Assembly (NCBI GenBank): GCA_029339505.1
Contig: JAQISU010000233.1
Span: 1,844,001-1,908,000 of the forward strand
Length of the DNA stretch: 64,000 bases
Direction of reading: 5' to 3'
Origin: Unio delphinus
Lineage: Eukaryota; Mollusca; Bivalvia; Unionida; Unionidae
Shown here: piece by piece, positions 1-15,045 of the stretch
How the letters are laid out: each line of letters begins with the position of its first letter
Position numbering within the stretch: position 1 is the first letter of the stretch
The notes under the pieces: model-generated
Databases searched by the model: none
What the model saw: only the letters and a program-made list of their open reading frames with translations
What the model was told of the DNA's origin: nothing
Program-made: the position numbers and the translations under genes

Positions 1-825
1 CCATTATCATCTTTGTCGCTATATTGGAAGAGAGAGATATATGGCCGTGTTTAAAGCGCAACATCATCGGGCTTGTTTCCGGCAGTACAAAAAAAAAAAA
101 AAAAAACAATATGTATGATAAAGCCTGATAACATAAAACAGCATACAACCACTAGTAGTTCGGAATATACTGCCATACTCGCCATGGGCGAGATACCGCA
201 TGTAACTATTGTCTAGTTTTCAATCCAATGAAACTATACAATTTACAAACTCCTCTCAGGAAGTAAACTAACATGATTAACCGCAACTTGATTTCTAACC
301 GTGTAAGTTGTAAAAGAAGTATCCGTGAGAGAGGTTTGAGTGTTAGTCAGTCTTATTGAAAGTAATTTACGAGTCTTTATCAGCAGTCCATTGTGCGGTT
401 GGGTCGCAAAAGTCGTTCCTTGTTCACACATGATATGTAGAATCAGCATATTTACTTCGACACATGTATATCAAGTAGTGCTTGAGTATATGGTTTCTTA
501 GTATATGAGGTATGTTCAGTAAGTATTTGACATGTTGTGTATGGACATAGTTACTGAATATTATCACTTATAGAACTTCTACCCAGAGTAATCTGAAACA
601 AATTTAAACTGGGTTTCTCCTTATGTCTCAAACTCGAAAGTCGTGTTTTGTACACACAGCACACACTCCTACATTCATAAACGAGTCAATGAAGCATCCC
701 CTAAACTATATGCGACATTTCATACGGCAACATTAAAGAAATTCGAGCTACTGTAAATGTAATTAGTGTCGCCAACCGTATCTTTCAATCTGTAACACCT
801 CTACATCTGGTTATTTAAGTGGTAC

Positions 826-829
<4 letters not shown>
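1..829. other. No gene seen
   Basis: AT-rich, only short chance frames. An A-run lies at 89-106. Confidence 0.7.
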
Positions 830-896
<67 letters not shown>

Positions 897-920
897 GTGT
901 GTGTGTGTGTGTGTGTGTGC
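830..920. repeat. (AT)n-(GT)n microsatellite
   Basis: About 65 bp of AT followed by about 26 bp of GT. Confidence 0.97.
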
Positions 921-1565
921 TCGTTGTCGACGTGTAATATACAAAGGTGCTCTAGAAGCGATCATGGTGTTTATAAAACAAAAATACCATTGATCAAGTA
1001 TTTCTTTACAACAATAAAATGTCTCTTTAGATAATCTCAAGTGACCTAAGTGACCTTTTTATATATCATAATTTTTATGCAATATAAACACTGATCAAAT
1101 TCTGGTGTTTCCCATTGCGTCATATTGTGGGTGAAATAGTTCAAATAATGTTTCTTTACTCAGAATCATTTCTAAACTTCACTGTTACCATGATAGTTTC
1201 ATTTTCTTCCGTACAAAATACAAAACAATCGTAGCCCTTTCTATGAGGTCCGGTGATGACTATTCCTCTCGCTGAAGACATCCTGTTACCCCAAATTCTC
1301 CATACCGCCTGATAAGAAACGCGATAATTGCATAATAATCGTTATTTTAAATTAGAAATATTATTGCAAAAATAGTCGATTTAGATTAAATCTTGAGTGG
1401 ATATTAGCTTTGCGACATGTTCGTTACAAATGGCGATTGTGTGTATGTACAAGTTACAGCTAACAAAAAAGCATATGTTCCTCGATTTCCCTATGCACAG
1501 CGAGGCTCCAAGAAACTTAGGCAACCCTACGCATGTATTTGTTAGATTGTTGTTAACAAAATTTA

Positions 1566-1624
<59 letters not shown>

Positions 1625-2229
1625 CCCACCTGTAAAAAAGTTACTTCGTTTGTTTTCGTGCCATTTGCCTCTTTCTGAGAAAACTTCATTGAATGTGTCA
1701 AGAATACCAGTTAAAGATATATGATTTAAAATTGGCAGCACACGCTGTACTTACTTTGTGGATGCTACTAGGTGGTCCAAGGACTTGCAACCCACCACTG
1801 ACATGCACACAGGAAATGTAACATTATATCATACCTTTTTGTGTAGCAGGACCATTTTGTGAAGTATTCTGCTGTTGTGAAGAGAAGGTGATCAGCGACC
1901 AACAAAGTACAGCTATAACAAACATTGGTCCTGCCATACGTCTGTTTTATCTGAAAATAATTCGAGGTAGTAAACAAAAATGCCTTCAGGGCAGTATGAT
2001 TCATGATTTTGTAGAGGACAGGAAGAAAAATCAGACTGCACAATTGCTCCACGTCGGATTGAATTGCAAACAATTTTAAAAGTATCATATTCGTTGCCAT
2101 AATATTCATTGCAACAGCATTCACTGTTCAGTATTGTGTTAAATGAGTAGTACGAATCTTAATTAGTCCTTTTGAAATGTAGCTAGTACGTACCAAGAAA
2201 TTCCAAAGATTTCCACGATAATGTATCCG
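921..2229. other. No gene seen
   Basis: Apart from the (CT)n tract, short opposite-strand frames only, none with recognisable content. Confidence 0.65.
1572..1620. repeat. (CT)n microsatellite
   Basis: Uninterrupted CT dinucleotides. Confidence 0.97.
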
Positions 2230-2750
2230 GTCAAGGGTTCGCACGATGCTGATTTGTGATAAAAATGTCAAGGTCTCGCACGATGATGTGTCCTAATCAA
2301 AATGTCCAGGCCTTACGCGATGTTGCCTCTGATCAAAATTGTAAGGACTTACACGATATTGAACTCTAAACAAAATGTCAAGGACGAACACGATGATGTG
2401 TCCTGATAAAAATGTCATGGATTTACACGATGCTGTCCCCTAAACAAAAAGTCAAGGACGAACACGATGATGTGTCCTGATACAAATGTCATGGATTTAC
2501 ACGATGCTGTCCCCTAAACAAAAGGTCAAGGACGAATACGATGATGTGTCCTGATAAAAATGTCATGGATTTACACGATGCTGTCCCCTAAACAAAAGGT
2601 CAAGGACGAACATGATGATGTGTCCTGATAAAAATGTCATGGATTTACACGATGCTGTCCCCTAAACAAAAGGTCAAGATCTAACACGATTATGTGTCCT
2701 GATCAAAATGTCAAAGATTTACACGATTTTCTATCCTCGTCTTAAGTCCT
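2230..2750. repeat. Dimeric minisatellite, 74-bp unit (37+37)
   Basis: In the central part, AAGGACGA recurs at 2380, 2454, 2528 and 2602, exactly 74 bp apart. Each unit has two related halves of 37 bp, one with CACGATGATGTGTCCTGAT and one with CACGATGCTGTCCCCTAAAC. Flanking half-units are more diverged, as expected for array edges. Confidence 0.92.
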
Positions 2751-3006
2751 TGAAATACGTGAAACATTACCAGAATAATAAAGAATAACAGTTTGTACGT
2801 GTTAATTCAACCGCAAATGTATTATTATTATTGAAAATGTATGCGCGCGTTTGAAATGTATCTCGGTCACATATTACAAATTCTATCCGCATCAAAAGAC
2901 CAAGGAATCTTCGGCTTCCGATACACTGACCACAATTGTTTCACTGTATGCATCCATCTAAAGCAAGTTAATTTTGGCGAACGAGTTTTGTTGTTTTTTT
3001 TTTTTT

Positions 3007-3221
3007 GTTGTTGTAGGTTTTAACGCGTTTTTCTGCACACGATATGCGATATATTAAGGCCAGTATAAATGGTTGAGGAAGAACCCGGGAAAATAACCTG
3101 AATGAACGACCGACCCACGATAAGATACAAGCAGCTTTCTCATGAACCGACGCAGACAGAGGAGAGATAGCAGTGATCCGTAACGTTGAGCGCTTTAGAC
3201 CACTCGGCCACTCAGAGCCCC
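3007..3221 (-). mobile_element. SINE family 2 copy
   Basis: Second tRNA-derived family. In reverse: (TTG)n tail, TTTAACGCG, GAAGAACCCGGGAAAA, ACCGACCCACGA, AGCTTTCTCATGAACC, GCAGTGATCCGTAACG and a tRNA-like head ending CACTCGGCCACTCAGAGCCC. Matches the copies at 15.76 and 21.3 kb. Confidence 0.85.
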
Positions 3222-3477
3222 AAAGGGTTTGTAATCATGCCGGTCTGACTTTGTTTAGTCGTGATTTAACAAACACAACTATCGAGAAATGCTTCATTGA
3301 AAGCTTGTACGATTATTGCGTACATAAAAAGAAACAAGATTTCAGGATTTTAGTCCATAACTTCTCAAGTATTATTAGTATGAACCAGTATAAACTGTAA
3401 TACTATGTGTCACGTTTTTTGTTGTTGTTTTTTTTTGTTGGGTTAATGGATCTTTTAAAATAAAATCAAATGAACTT

Positions 3478-3531
3478 TCGAGCCATGGATGACGAGTTCG
3501 ACTCTAACAACTGAGCTATCTCGGCTTCCGT
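3478..3531 (-). mobile_element. tRNA-like fragment, probably SINE head
   Basis: Reverse strand reads CGGAAGCCGAGATAGCTCAG followed by GTTGTTAGAGTCGAACTC, giving A-box-like and B-box-like sequences at shortened spacing. Too short and irregular for a functional tRNA gene. Confidence 0.35.
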
Positions 3532-3769
3532 ACGTCAAAGTTAACTGTACTATTTTTATTCTCTAAATCGGTGAGTTTTAGATATCTGGGCGGTGACCAA
3601 AATTAGGTTTGTTGTTTGCTAACCATGTAATGCTATTAAAATAACACTTGGGTAGGAAATTTCAAATTATTCAGGCTGAACCCACTCAAAACAACATGTT
3701 GATCCAGTCTTAAGTCACGACCCATAGGTTACGACCCAGTGCTCTATATATAGCCAGTTGCGGTGACTC

Positions 3770-3775
3770 TTTGTG

Positions 3776-3806
<31 letters not shown>

Positions 3807-3820
3807 TGTGTGTGTGTGTG
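3770..3820. repeat. (TG)n microsatellite
   Basis: TG repeat with one GG interruption. Confidence 0.96.
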
Positions 3821-4171
3821 ACAACAACAACATCATGCTGAAGTAATTCCATCGAATCTTGCCATATGATTAGCTCGGATTACCTTTGTTGTGTGTCCTT
3901 CGGCATGTAACCCATTTATCTTTGCCTTGGTACGGTTTTGATACCAGCAATCAAGAAGCTTATTTTACGCAGACATGATTAGATTTTTAGCAATGCTTTA
4001 CCAAAACGTATGTAATACTATACACAATACTGAATGTAATGGATTGCATATATTAGCTACTCCTCTCTTTTCTCATTTATGTTTTACAGTCAGATGCATT
4101 TAAACGGATAAGTACGACTAATGCGATTTTCGATATGTTTGCTTCTTCACATAAAACCCTTTTATCGTTAC

Positions 4172-4341
4172 GGTCTGTTTGTTCGTTTGATTAGGATTTT
4201 TAAGGTAGCTTTCACAATTTTTCGGTCATATCGCTACGATGTATACAGTGATGCAGTTTATAGTGATGTCTAGCACTGGGGCATCATGCCGTAGACATGT
4301 AGCATGATGTCCCACCCAGTCACATTATCCTAACACCAAGC
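4172..4341 (-). mobile_element. SINE family 1, 3' part only
   Basis: Contains the family tail (GATTAGGATTTT), the CATATCGCTACGATGT block and GACATGTAGCATGATGTCCC. The sequence stops after CTAACACCAAGCT, where an A15 run follows, so the tRNA-like head is missing. Confidence 0.85.
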
Positions 4342-4639
4342 TAAAAAAAAAAAAAAAACTGATCAGAGCTCCGCAACGTGATAAAAAAGCACATTAGTAA
4401 CACTATAATTTCTTAATGTTTTATGGTACAACTTTTAAAAATAATCGATCAGAGAACTGCAACGTAATTAAAAATAAATGAATAACACTATAATTTTTAT
4501 GTTATTTTTATTGTTTTTGTTACATCGTTTTAAAAATGTGTTTATTTTCTTCATAATAGGTTGACCATTGGGTCGGGGAAGCATGCCAGGGTGGTCTTAC
4601 AACTGGTATAGTTTAATGCAATAAAGACAGAGTAGGAGA

Positions 4640-4740
4640 ACCGCTCCGGTGGCCTAGTGGTTAGATCCTCCGCCGAAGAAAGCAGGAGGTCGTGGGCTCG
4701 CTTCCCGGCCGAGTCATACTTACAAAAAGGGTACTAACAG
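4640..4740 (+). mobile_element. SINE family 1, tRNA-like head only
   Basis: ACCGCTCCGGTGGCCTAGTGG followed by the B-box region TGGGCTCGCTTCCC and the first spacer up to GGGTACTAACAG, then unrelated sequence. A truncated copy in opposite orientation to the tail fragment 300 bp to the left. Confidence 0.85.
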
Positions 4741-6207
4741 AGAAAAAATAATAAGCATGTACATACATGCAAGCTCACGTGTACACGTTCATGTATTACA
4801 CAATCTGTTATTTGACAATTATACATATAGGGAATCTAGGTGATACGCTGTACACTATAACATGACGCTTTTAAACATGTATGTTAGTTAAAACATCATT
4901 CTAGTTAATGTGGAATAATGGTTCAAACAGTTCTCAAATCAACATAAACGCTTCTTTCCTTTCCGATTATAGTGCAATGTTTTTCCAGATTATAGTGATC
5001 TTTAATACAAACTTTTAAACAATCCAATATATGTACCTTTTATTTTACATATGTAGATGTATTTGGCTAAATAAAAGCTAAACTATAAAGGTTGGTCATA
5101 TATTCCATCTCTATTTGTATATCCAAATATAACAGTTTTGCACTTCGCACATAATCTTTATTCACTTTATTTCTGTATCCAAAGGAAAACTTTATTAAAC
5201 GGCTTGCTTATCACATTACATTCCCAAAACAGAATGCAGTATTGCTTCCGGGATATTTTTTTAGAAACACTACATTAACTGATACAGAAAAGACATTGTT
5301 GGTAAAATTCCTTGAGTATTACGAAAATGAAACCAATGTATTGTTGAGTTTATTGTTATTTTAAAAACTTAAAAATATGTCAGGACATATATCCATATTC
5401 TGATGGAAAATTACCTTCCATTTCATTTCACTCGTTGGTTTAACACTCTTTTTAAAATGTAATTTGTAATAGTATTTAAACATATATTACGAAATACAAT
5501 TTATAAATGGTCCGGCCAGTGTTGATTTACCTAACTGTAGCATTTACAAACTGAAATACCCTTTGAATGGCATTAGTTTTGAGACCATATCTAGCTTTAC
5601 AGTTTTCAACGTCGATTATATTTCCATATCACCAATATAGATTACATGTATGTTCTAACCATTTCCTATAGAAAACGGGTACCCTATTTACCCATAAAAG
5701 AGTGTTCATCCATAAACTTGTTTTCAAAACATTTTCCCTTGACCGAGGTATATTTTTCTCTAGTAACAGCTTTCATGCCAGTAAAACATCATGCCAAAAA
5801 GTATTTGCTGTCTTTTTGAATAAAGTAAAAACATTTTCATCTCCTAGTAGGAACAAATTTCTAATCTCACATATTTCATATTCAAATAAATTGACCAATA
5901 TTCTGTGAGGTAGAAGAAATTTACGAATCCATGTTATTTTCATAGCTAATATAAATTTATCAATATCTGTCATCGCCATAAAGTTCCTTTCACCAGTTAT
6001 GATATCTAATGCAATCACATTACTGTCAGTATTGTTTTAACGTAAAGTTGTTTTTTAATAGAGTAATACTATAAGGGCTTACATCGCAACATATTACAGC
6101 ACTAGCGGACAGTTTTGTTAAATGAAGTGACTCATTTTCGTCTATTATTTTCCTTCTATTGCTAATACTAAATTGACAAAGATGTTACATCCGATCTCGA
6201 TAACGTG
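4741..6207. other. No gene seen
   Basis: AT-rich; short frames at 5702-6018 lack any recognisable domain. Confidence 0.65.
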
Positions 6208-6279
6208 GTATGTATGTATGTATGTATGTATGTATGTATGTATGTATGTATGTATGTATGTATGTATGTATGTATGTAT
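6208..6279. repeat. (TATG)n microsatellite
   Basis: About 18 tetranucleotide copies. Confidence 0.97.
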
Positions 6280-6794
6280 AGTCTAATTTACTCATTGACA
6301 AACCCATATCTTGATGATGCGAACTTGAAACATAATGAGATGAATCACAACAACGTCCGTAATCCTGGTGACCGCATCCGTAAATTCTCAGGAAATTTAC
6401 AAGTTTAAAACAACAGTGTTAATCACAAATATTTTAGACCGATACTTATCATCGTATGATAATTATGACATCCACATTCCTACAAAACCGTAACGCATTT
6501 GCAGTAACGAGAAATCCTTTACCAACAGTATTCACGCCATCATGCTATTTAAATTTGTGTTACACGGGACAATTTCAGCATAATTCAAATGTAACTTGTA
6601 CTGGTCTAGTATACTAGGTGTGAAACCCACAAATCATACATTTCTTACATATGGCCACTATTTTGTTACAATACAAGACAAAACTATCAAGTACAGTGAA
6701 TTTCAGTAGAATCGTTTAGGACCAAAGGAATTTCAGACAATTAACATGCAGATGTAGATTATCCAATATTTCTTTGACTTTTGTACAAAACGGC

Positions 6795-6922
6795 AAAATA
6801 ATGACAAGGAGGACTAGTTCAAAACAAGAACAACGAGGATTAGTGCCAAAAAATGACAACGAGGACTATTGCCAAAAATTACGAGAGCCAGCGTCAAACA
6901 ATGAAAACGAGGACTAGTGCAT
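6795..6922. repeat. Degenerate minisatellite, about 27-bp unit
   Basis: Four to five copies of a GACAACGAGGACTAGTGCCA-like unit, directly left of the 70-bp array. Confidence 0.7.
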
Positions 6923-8460
6923 CATATAAAATATGAATCGCTAATACCAGGCCTATTTCCGCAGTTTCACTAAACAGTTAAAATGTGCTGCATCATGTAA
7001 ATATGAATCATTTTTCACTTATCATCGTAACTCCTCTAAGCAGTTAAAATAGAGAGCATCATGTATATACGTATAATTTATGATACTTATCATCGTAACT
7101 CTTCTAAACAGTTAAAATATAGAACATATTGTAAATACGTATTATTTATGACACCTATCATCGTAGCTCTATCTCAAGTCTCTATATTAATAGTGGTTTC
7201 TTTGCGTGATTAGGATTTTTCACGTAGCTATAAAAAAAAAAAATCAGTCATATCGCTACGATGTCTGCAGTGAGGAATTTATAGTGATGTCTAGCACTGC
7301 GGTATCATGTCGCAGACATGAATCGTGATGTCCCAGCCAGTCAAATTTTCCTGACACCAGGCCGACCAGTCCTAACAGTAACCTTTAATGCTGAGCGTCA
7401 AACGAGGCAGCTGTTAGTACCATTTTTGTAAGTCTTTGGTATGACTCGGCCGGGGATCGAGTCTACGACCTCCCGTATCCGCGGCGGATGCTCTAACCAC
7501 TAGGCCACCGGAGCGGTTCTATTAATAATTGAAATTAAGAGAATCATATAAATATGTGAAGTTTATATCAGCCCTATCTCGGCAGTTCCACTGAACAGTT
7601 AAAATGTAGTGCCTCATTTAAAATATGGCTTATGTACATCAGAACTATCGCTGCAGCTCACATAAACAGTTGAAATGGAGTGCATTATGTAAATAGATAT
7701 AATTTATAGTAGGCCTGTCTCCGCAGTTCCACTAAACAGTTGAACGAAACGCATCATTAAAATGTGAATATAATTTATATCAGCCTTTTTCCTGTAATTC
7801 AACAAAAAGCAATTCAAATTTAATGCATAATGTGTATTTATAAACGATTTTTATCAAGCCTGTTAAACCATTCAAATGTAAATACGAGTCATTTATATCA
7901 ATCCCATTCAAATGTAAATATGAGTCATTTATATCAACCCCATGTCCACAGCTCCAGTAAACAATTGAGAGTTAGTGCATCATATAAATATAAATCATTT
8001 ATATCAGGCCTACCTCAGCAGATCCATAAAACATTTTTAATGTATTGGATTCTTAAAATGGTAATAATTTACATCAGGTCAGTCTCCGTAGTGCAACTAA
8101 ACAATTCAAAATGTAGAACATCATATAATTATGTATCATTTATACCAGGCCTATCTCTGCAACTCCCAAAAACAATGCTGATATGGTGAATCAAGTAAAA
8201 TATTAATCATCTATATCCGGCTGGCCTTCTGCAATTTGCAAAACAGTTCAAGTATAGTGCATCCTGTAATTATGAATCATTTGTCAGGCCTCTCTCGGTA
8301 ATTCCACTAAACAGTTCATGTATAGTGCATCGTGTAATTATGAATGATTTATGTCAGGCCTCTCTCCGTACTTACACTAAACAGTTCAAATATAGTGCAT
8401 CGTGTAATTATGGATCATTTATGTCAAGGTTATCTCCGTAATTCTAGTAAACAGTGCATT
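6915..8460. repeat. Degenerate 70-bp tandem array
   Basis: About 15-17 diverged units containing ATCATTTATATCAGGCCT, TCTCCGCAGTTCCACTAAAC and AGTGCATCATGTAAATATG. The best-kept units on the right are 70 bp apart (TATAGTGCAT at 8321 and 8391). A SINE family 1 copy splits the array at 7195-7518. Confidence 0.85.
7195..7518 (-). mobile_element. SINE family 1, near full-length copy
   Basis: Minus orientation: tRNA-like head at the right end (complement of ACCGCTCCGGTGGCCTAGTGG, B box GGGGATCGAGTC read in reverse) and A/T-rich tail at the left. ATTAATA occurs on both sides (7186-7192 and 7521-7527), a likely partial target-site duplication. Inserted in a 70-bp tandem array. Confidence 0.9.
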
Positions 8461-9690
8461 ATGCTGATTTTTCAACTTGTTTTTCTTCAAAGAATGATAT
8501 GATTTTCACGAATTAATTTGAGTAAAAAATACTAGAAAGTTATTCCGCATCCCTTTTACGTTTACTATCATTACCTTTGACAAAAGGTATTGATATTGTC
8601 TTAAGTCAAAACTCTCATTCTGAGGAGAAATATTGAATATATTAGTGACAATGAGACATTCTTTATAACGGCACACACATAAGGTTCGGAACTCTACAAT
8701 ATTGTATAAGAGTACTATTGTAAATATCTAATCTTAATGAAAACAAAGTTTAAATAATTTTTAAAATGTAAAGTCGAAATAATTTCACAGTATTGATTAA
8801 TTAGTACACTAATATCTTTGAAAGGTAGTTGTTTATATTCCCTCTGGCCTAGATATAATGACTAAAAAGCTAACTGTTCATATATAATTTCATATTTCTA
8901 AAAGCATTTCCGGAATACATCGTTTTAACATTCGACACAAAGTTACGTTCCGTTAGACACGTGTTTCGTTTGAATACACTAAAGATGACACTTTTCTGAC
9001 CGGTTATCGCTTTCATCTACGACAAGCCTACGTCCACCACCTCCTCCACAAATACAATATTTGACCATAAAAAATTAAAATGGTTTATCAAATATTCTTT
9101 GGCAGAAACACATTTTGCCGTGAAAAAGTATTTGTTCATAAAAGTTCTAGCGTAACATACATGCTATGAAATTTTAATTCGTGACTAATATTGTATCCAG
9201 AAAATTATTATCCGGAAATACTCTTTAACGAGGTCAAACCTATGGATATGATACGAATGACTTTTTAAAAACGTCAATATTGTCTGTTTGTAAAACAAAA
9301 TAAGTACATTTCTATTAGATATCAATAAACACGAATAAGGTTCAACATTACTATTCTGTCTTTCGATATAAGCAAGGGAACTTCCAGCTTTATTTGTATT
9401 TCTGTGCTATAGTGCACATAATTTCAAGTATAACCTTGGTATCGTGTCGAAGAAGTGAATATTCTTATCGATAGTTAAATCAGATTATTATCTTGAATAT
9501 ACATGCTGACTACTGTTAACAACGATTTGTTAGGGACTTAAAATGGCGGCAGAAGGTGCGCAAGCGTTGCATTGTGGGTATTTGCGTACTTGATCGTGAC
9601 GTCTGGGAAAACAACCCATTGCGAGGTGTAGTATTTATAACAAATGTATTCATTTCTGGTTCCGAAATAATCACTTTTCAGAAGGAGCAA
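8461..9690. other. No gene seen
   Basis: AT-rich. Only the CpG-containing patch at 9530-9640 stands out. Confidence 0.65.
9530..9640 (+). promoter_or_regulatory. Possible CpG-rich promoter-like patch
   Basis: In an AT-rich area this patch has AAAATGGCGGC (a YY1-type site), GCATTGTGGGTA, several CpG pairs and TGACGTCT (CRE-like). No gene is recognised downstream. Confidence 0.25.
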
Positions 9691-9791
9691 TTTCATAGCC
9701 GAAGATTAAATTTAATTTAAACTATTTCATAGCCGAAGATTAAATTTAATTTAAACTATTTCATAGCCGAAAATTAAATTTAATTTAAACT
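9691..9791. repeat. 34-bp tandem repeat, three copies
   Basis: TTTCATAGCCGAARATTAAA starts at 9691, 9725 and 9759; nearly identical copies. Confidence 0.93.
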
Positions 9792-9865
9792 AACTTTTAG
9801 ATGTACAAAAATATAGCATAAGCAATACCACAATTTAATTGATGTAAAGCACAATTCAGCTTCGT

Positions 9866-12345
<2,480 letters not shown>

Positions 12346-12749
12346 AGTAAACGTGAGTAATCATTCATATACGTTATTGCAAAATAAACAATTAGCATTT
12401 TATTATATATGTATTTAAGCTACAAACAACAAATAAAAATAAATTAGATCTTTCCTGCCAATTTTTTTAAAACTTAGAGAAATCTATAATTTATCAAAAC
12501 TGTATCAGTGAAACTAAATATTATCTGACATGGATCATTCATTTTTAATTCCAAGTCATTTATTATTGGTCAAACATTACATGCATCAACGTCTTCGCTA
12601 GAGACGCTTATGACACGCTGCACTTTCGCACTAATACAATTTGTAAATAACAATTTGAATCTAATTACCGGACACAAAGAACGGTGTGAATGTGGATACT
12701 TTTTATATCCTATGGCGCATTTATTTGGTTTCCTGTGTAATAAAAAAAC

Positions 12750-12780
<31 letters not shown>

Positions 12781-13121
12781 TACTCACAATTTATATTAAA
12801 AATGCAATTAGTTTTAAAACAAAAACGTTGAATTTTAACCAAATTAAATATTGTTATGAATAATTTGCCTAAAATGTATCACATGCCATTGATCTGGATT
12901 TTAAGGTATACATTTTATTATCCAAACTAATTTTAATTTTACTTACACTAAAATACTAAAATATACAATTTACTTAATTGCACATTTATATTAAACATAT
13001 AGCTGAAACAAACTGAACGATGAAATTGGATTCACTTATTTACAATAATGTATACACATCACAAATATATTCACAATTATGTGTTTGCATAATGTCTATC
13101 TTTCAAATAATGATATGTCTA
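12346..13121. other. No gene seen
   Basis: AT-rich with one short TA tract. Confidence 0.65.
12752..12778. repeat. Short (TA)n
   Basis: About 13 TA dinucleotides. Confidence 0.95.
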
Positions 13122-13249
13122 AGCAGCAGAGGGGAGAAATCTGACAACATTACAGAAGCGTCTATTTGGCAAAGCAAGCCTTCCTCCAAAATCGAAAAAA
13201 AAAGTTTCCTTTGGAGACGCAAAGTCATTGTCGCGTCCCCTCTGCTGCT
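13122..13249. repeat. 128-bp snap-back inverted repeat
   Basis: AGCAGCAGAGGGGA at 13122-13135 is perfectly complementary to TCCCCTCTGCTGCT at 13236-13249; inside, GCGTCT (left) faces AGACGC (right). A small foldback element or a structured RNA precursor are both possible. Confidence 0.6.
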
Positions 13250-13278
13250 ATGGGGGTAAAACTCTATTTGTTTATTTA

Positions 13279-13504
13279 GCACTGGGGCATCATGCCGCAG
13301 ACATGTAGCATGATATCACACCCAGTCACATTATCCTGACACCAGGCTGACCAGTTCTTACAACTAACCTCTTAATTCTGAGCGTCAAGCGAGGCAGCTG
13401 TTAGTACAATTTTTGTAAGTCTTTGATATGACTTGGCCCGGGATTGAACCCACGACCTGCCTCTTCCGCGACGGACGCTCTAACCACTAGGCCACCGGAG
13501 CGGT
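13279..13504 (-). mobile_element. SINE family 1, 3'-truncated copy
   Basis: Head at the right (GGCCACCGGAGCGGT), body complete to GCACTGGGGCATCATGCCGC; the distal tail block is missing at the left boundary. Confidence 0.9.
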
Positions 13505-13725
13505 AAATAAATAAATTTTTATCGGTGTACGTTGCAGTCATGTGCAGAGGCATACGCCAAGCTTTAGAAAGCACGATACAACACAATCGCGGTATACACA
13601 ACCTGGAAATATTAAACCAAAGTCTTTCCTTTTTCTTGAACTATCACTAAGATACATGAGAATGTGGTTAGAGGTTTGAGCTTAAGATTTATTAAAACAA
13701 ATTATTGTGAAAAAATAGAATACTT

Positions 13726-13766
13726 CAATGGATGGATGAATGGATGGATGGATGGATAGATAGACA
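13726..13766. repeat. (GGAT)n microsatellite
   Basis: Interrupted GGAT/GAAT/GATA tetranucleotides. Confidence 0.93.
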
Positions 13767-13837
13767 CGTGAGCATAAAATATGAAACTATGCTAGATTAT
13801 TCATTCTGTGAATCATCATTATTTTTGGGACTAAAAT

Positions 13838-13838
13838 G

Positions 13839-13886
<48 letters not shown>

Positions 13887-13927
13887 GCAGCAGCAGCAGC
13901 AGTAGTAGTAATAGTAATAGTAGTATT
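13838..13927. repeat. (TTA)n-(GCA)n-(GTA)n trinucleotide block
   Basis: About 16 TTA copies, then GCA and GTA/ATA triplets. Confidence 0.95.
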
Positions 13928-14803
13928 AAAAAAATGCATGGAGAATTCTTTAATGGTTGTTATCATAACATTCTTTTTATGGAAAATACAGGCCTTTCTA
14001 ACATTTGTTAGGTGAATTACTGTTATGGTGGTCCAGGTCAACTAGAATCCGTTTGATTTGCAAACGTACGTGCCCAAAATATATAATGTTCAATTCTCCA
14101 AGTTTTGTACAAAATCCATTTCTTCTGGACAATAAATGAAGTATCAGCGGCCTTCATTTTGACTACGTATAGATTTAATAGTTATGTACACTGCATCAAA
14201 GTATGTGGATAAAATGTATGGATGTTGTTAAATTATAAATTATTATTTCGTACATTCGCAGCTAAATGTTGCAGGATATCTGAATGAGATAAATCGGGCA
14301 TAACTATTCCCATTCACAGGCAGACATTTCCATACACAGCACCCCACCCCCCTTTACAAAATTGTGTACGTCACCAACAGGCCTTTGCAAAGCAATGTTT
14401 TATGCAACAAATGATTGTGAAAGATCTATCAAAGAATAAAAAGGTGATCAAATTTACAAGTATGGACAAGTTTCCGCCAAATCTAACAATTGTAACGTAT
14501 GAAAGAACCAAAATGTGGATGGGGAACGTGAAAGTTTTAAAATGCTATACCGGAAGATGATTTTTATTTCATCCAAGTAAAGCACAAATTAAAAGGAATA
14601 GGTTTAGCAATGTTTATTCGTATAGATAATTATGGAAGTATGCAAAATAAAACAAGACATATAGAAACTGAATATGTAATATAACTTTAAATTAATAATA
14701 AAGGATGCAAACAATACCTCTAAATATGTGTACAAATAAATAAATAAATTAAAAAAGATAGAGAAGATGTATTAAAAGAATGCACCACTATTTTGAAATG
14801 CTG
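13928..14803. other. No gene seen
   Basis: AT-rich; a short C-rich patch (CACCCCACCCCCC) at about 14341. Confidence 0.65.
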
Positions 14804-14979
14804 ATGTTGTTGTGGATTTAACCCAATTTTTCAGTACATGGTTGGCTGTATATGGTGGCTAGTATATTTGATGAAGGAAAAACCCAGGAAAAGCCACTAA
14901 CCCACGGGAAACTAGTGGCACTACTTCTCATAAACACACATTGGCTAGAGACTCGATCCCCTGCGAATAGAGACGAAAG

Positions 14980-14981
<2 letters not shown>
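14804..14981 (-). mobile_element. SINE family 2, diverged partial copy
   Basis: TGTTGTTGTGGATTTAACCC tail, GAAAAACCCAGGAAAAGCCA, TAACCCACGGGAAACTAGTG and AGACTCGATCCCC (B box). The tRNA head is replaced by a (GA)n tract. Confidence 0.7.

Positions 14982-14983
<2 letters not shown>

Positions 14984-15040
<57 letters not shown>
14984..15040. repeat. (GA)n microsatellite
   Basis: Adjoins the broken head end of a SINE family 2 copy. Confidence 0.97.

Positions 15041-15045
<5 letters not shown>

Noticed and set aside
4640..4715. tRNA gene
   Set aside because: A- and B-box-like sequences present but no cloverleaf with acceptor pairing; it matches the SINE family head.
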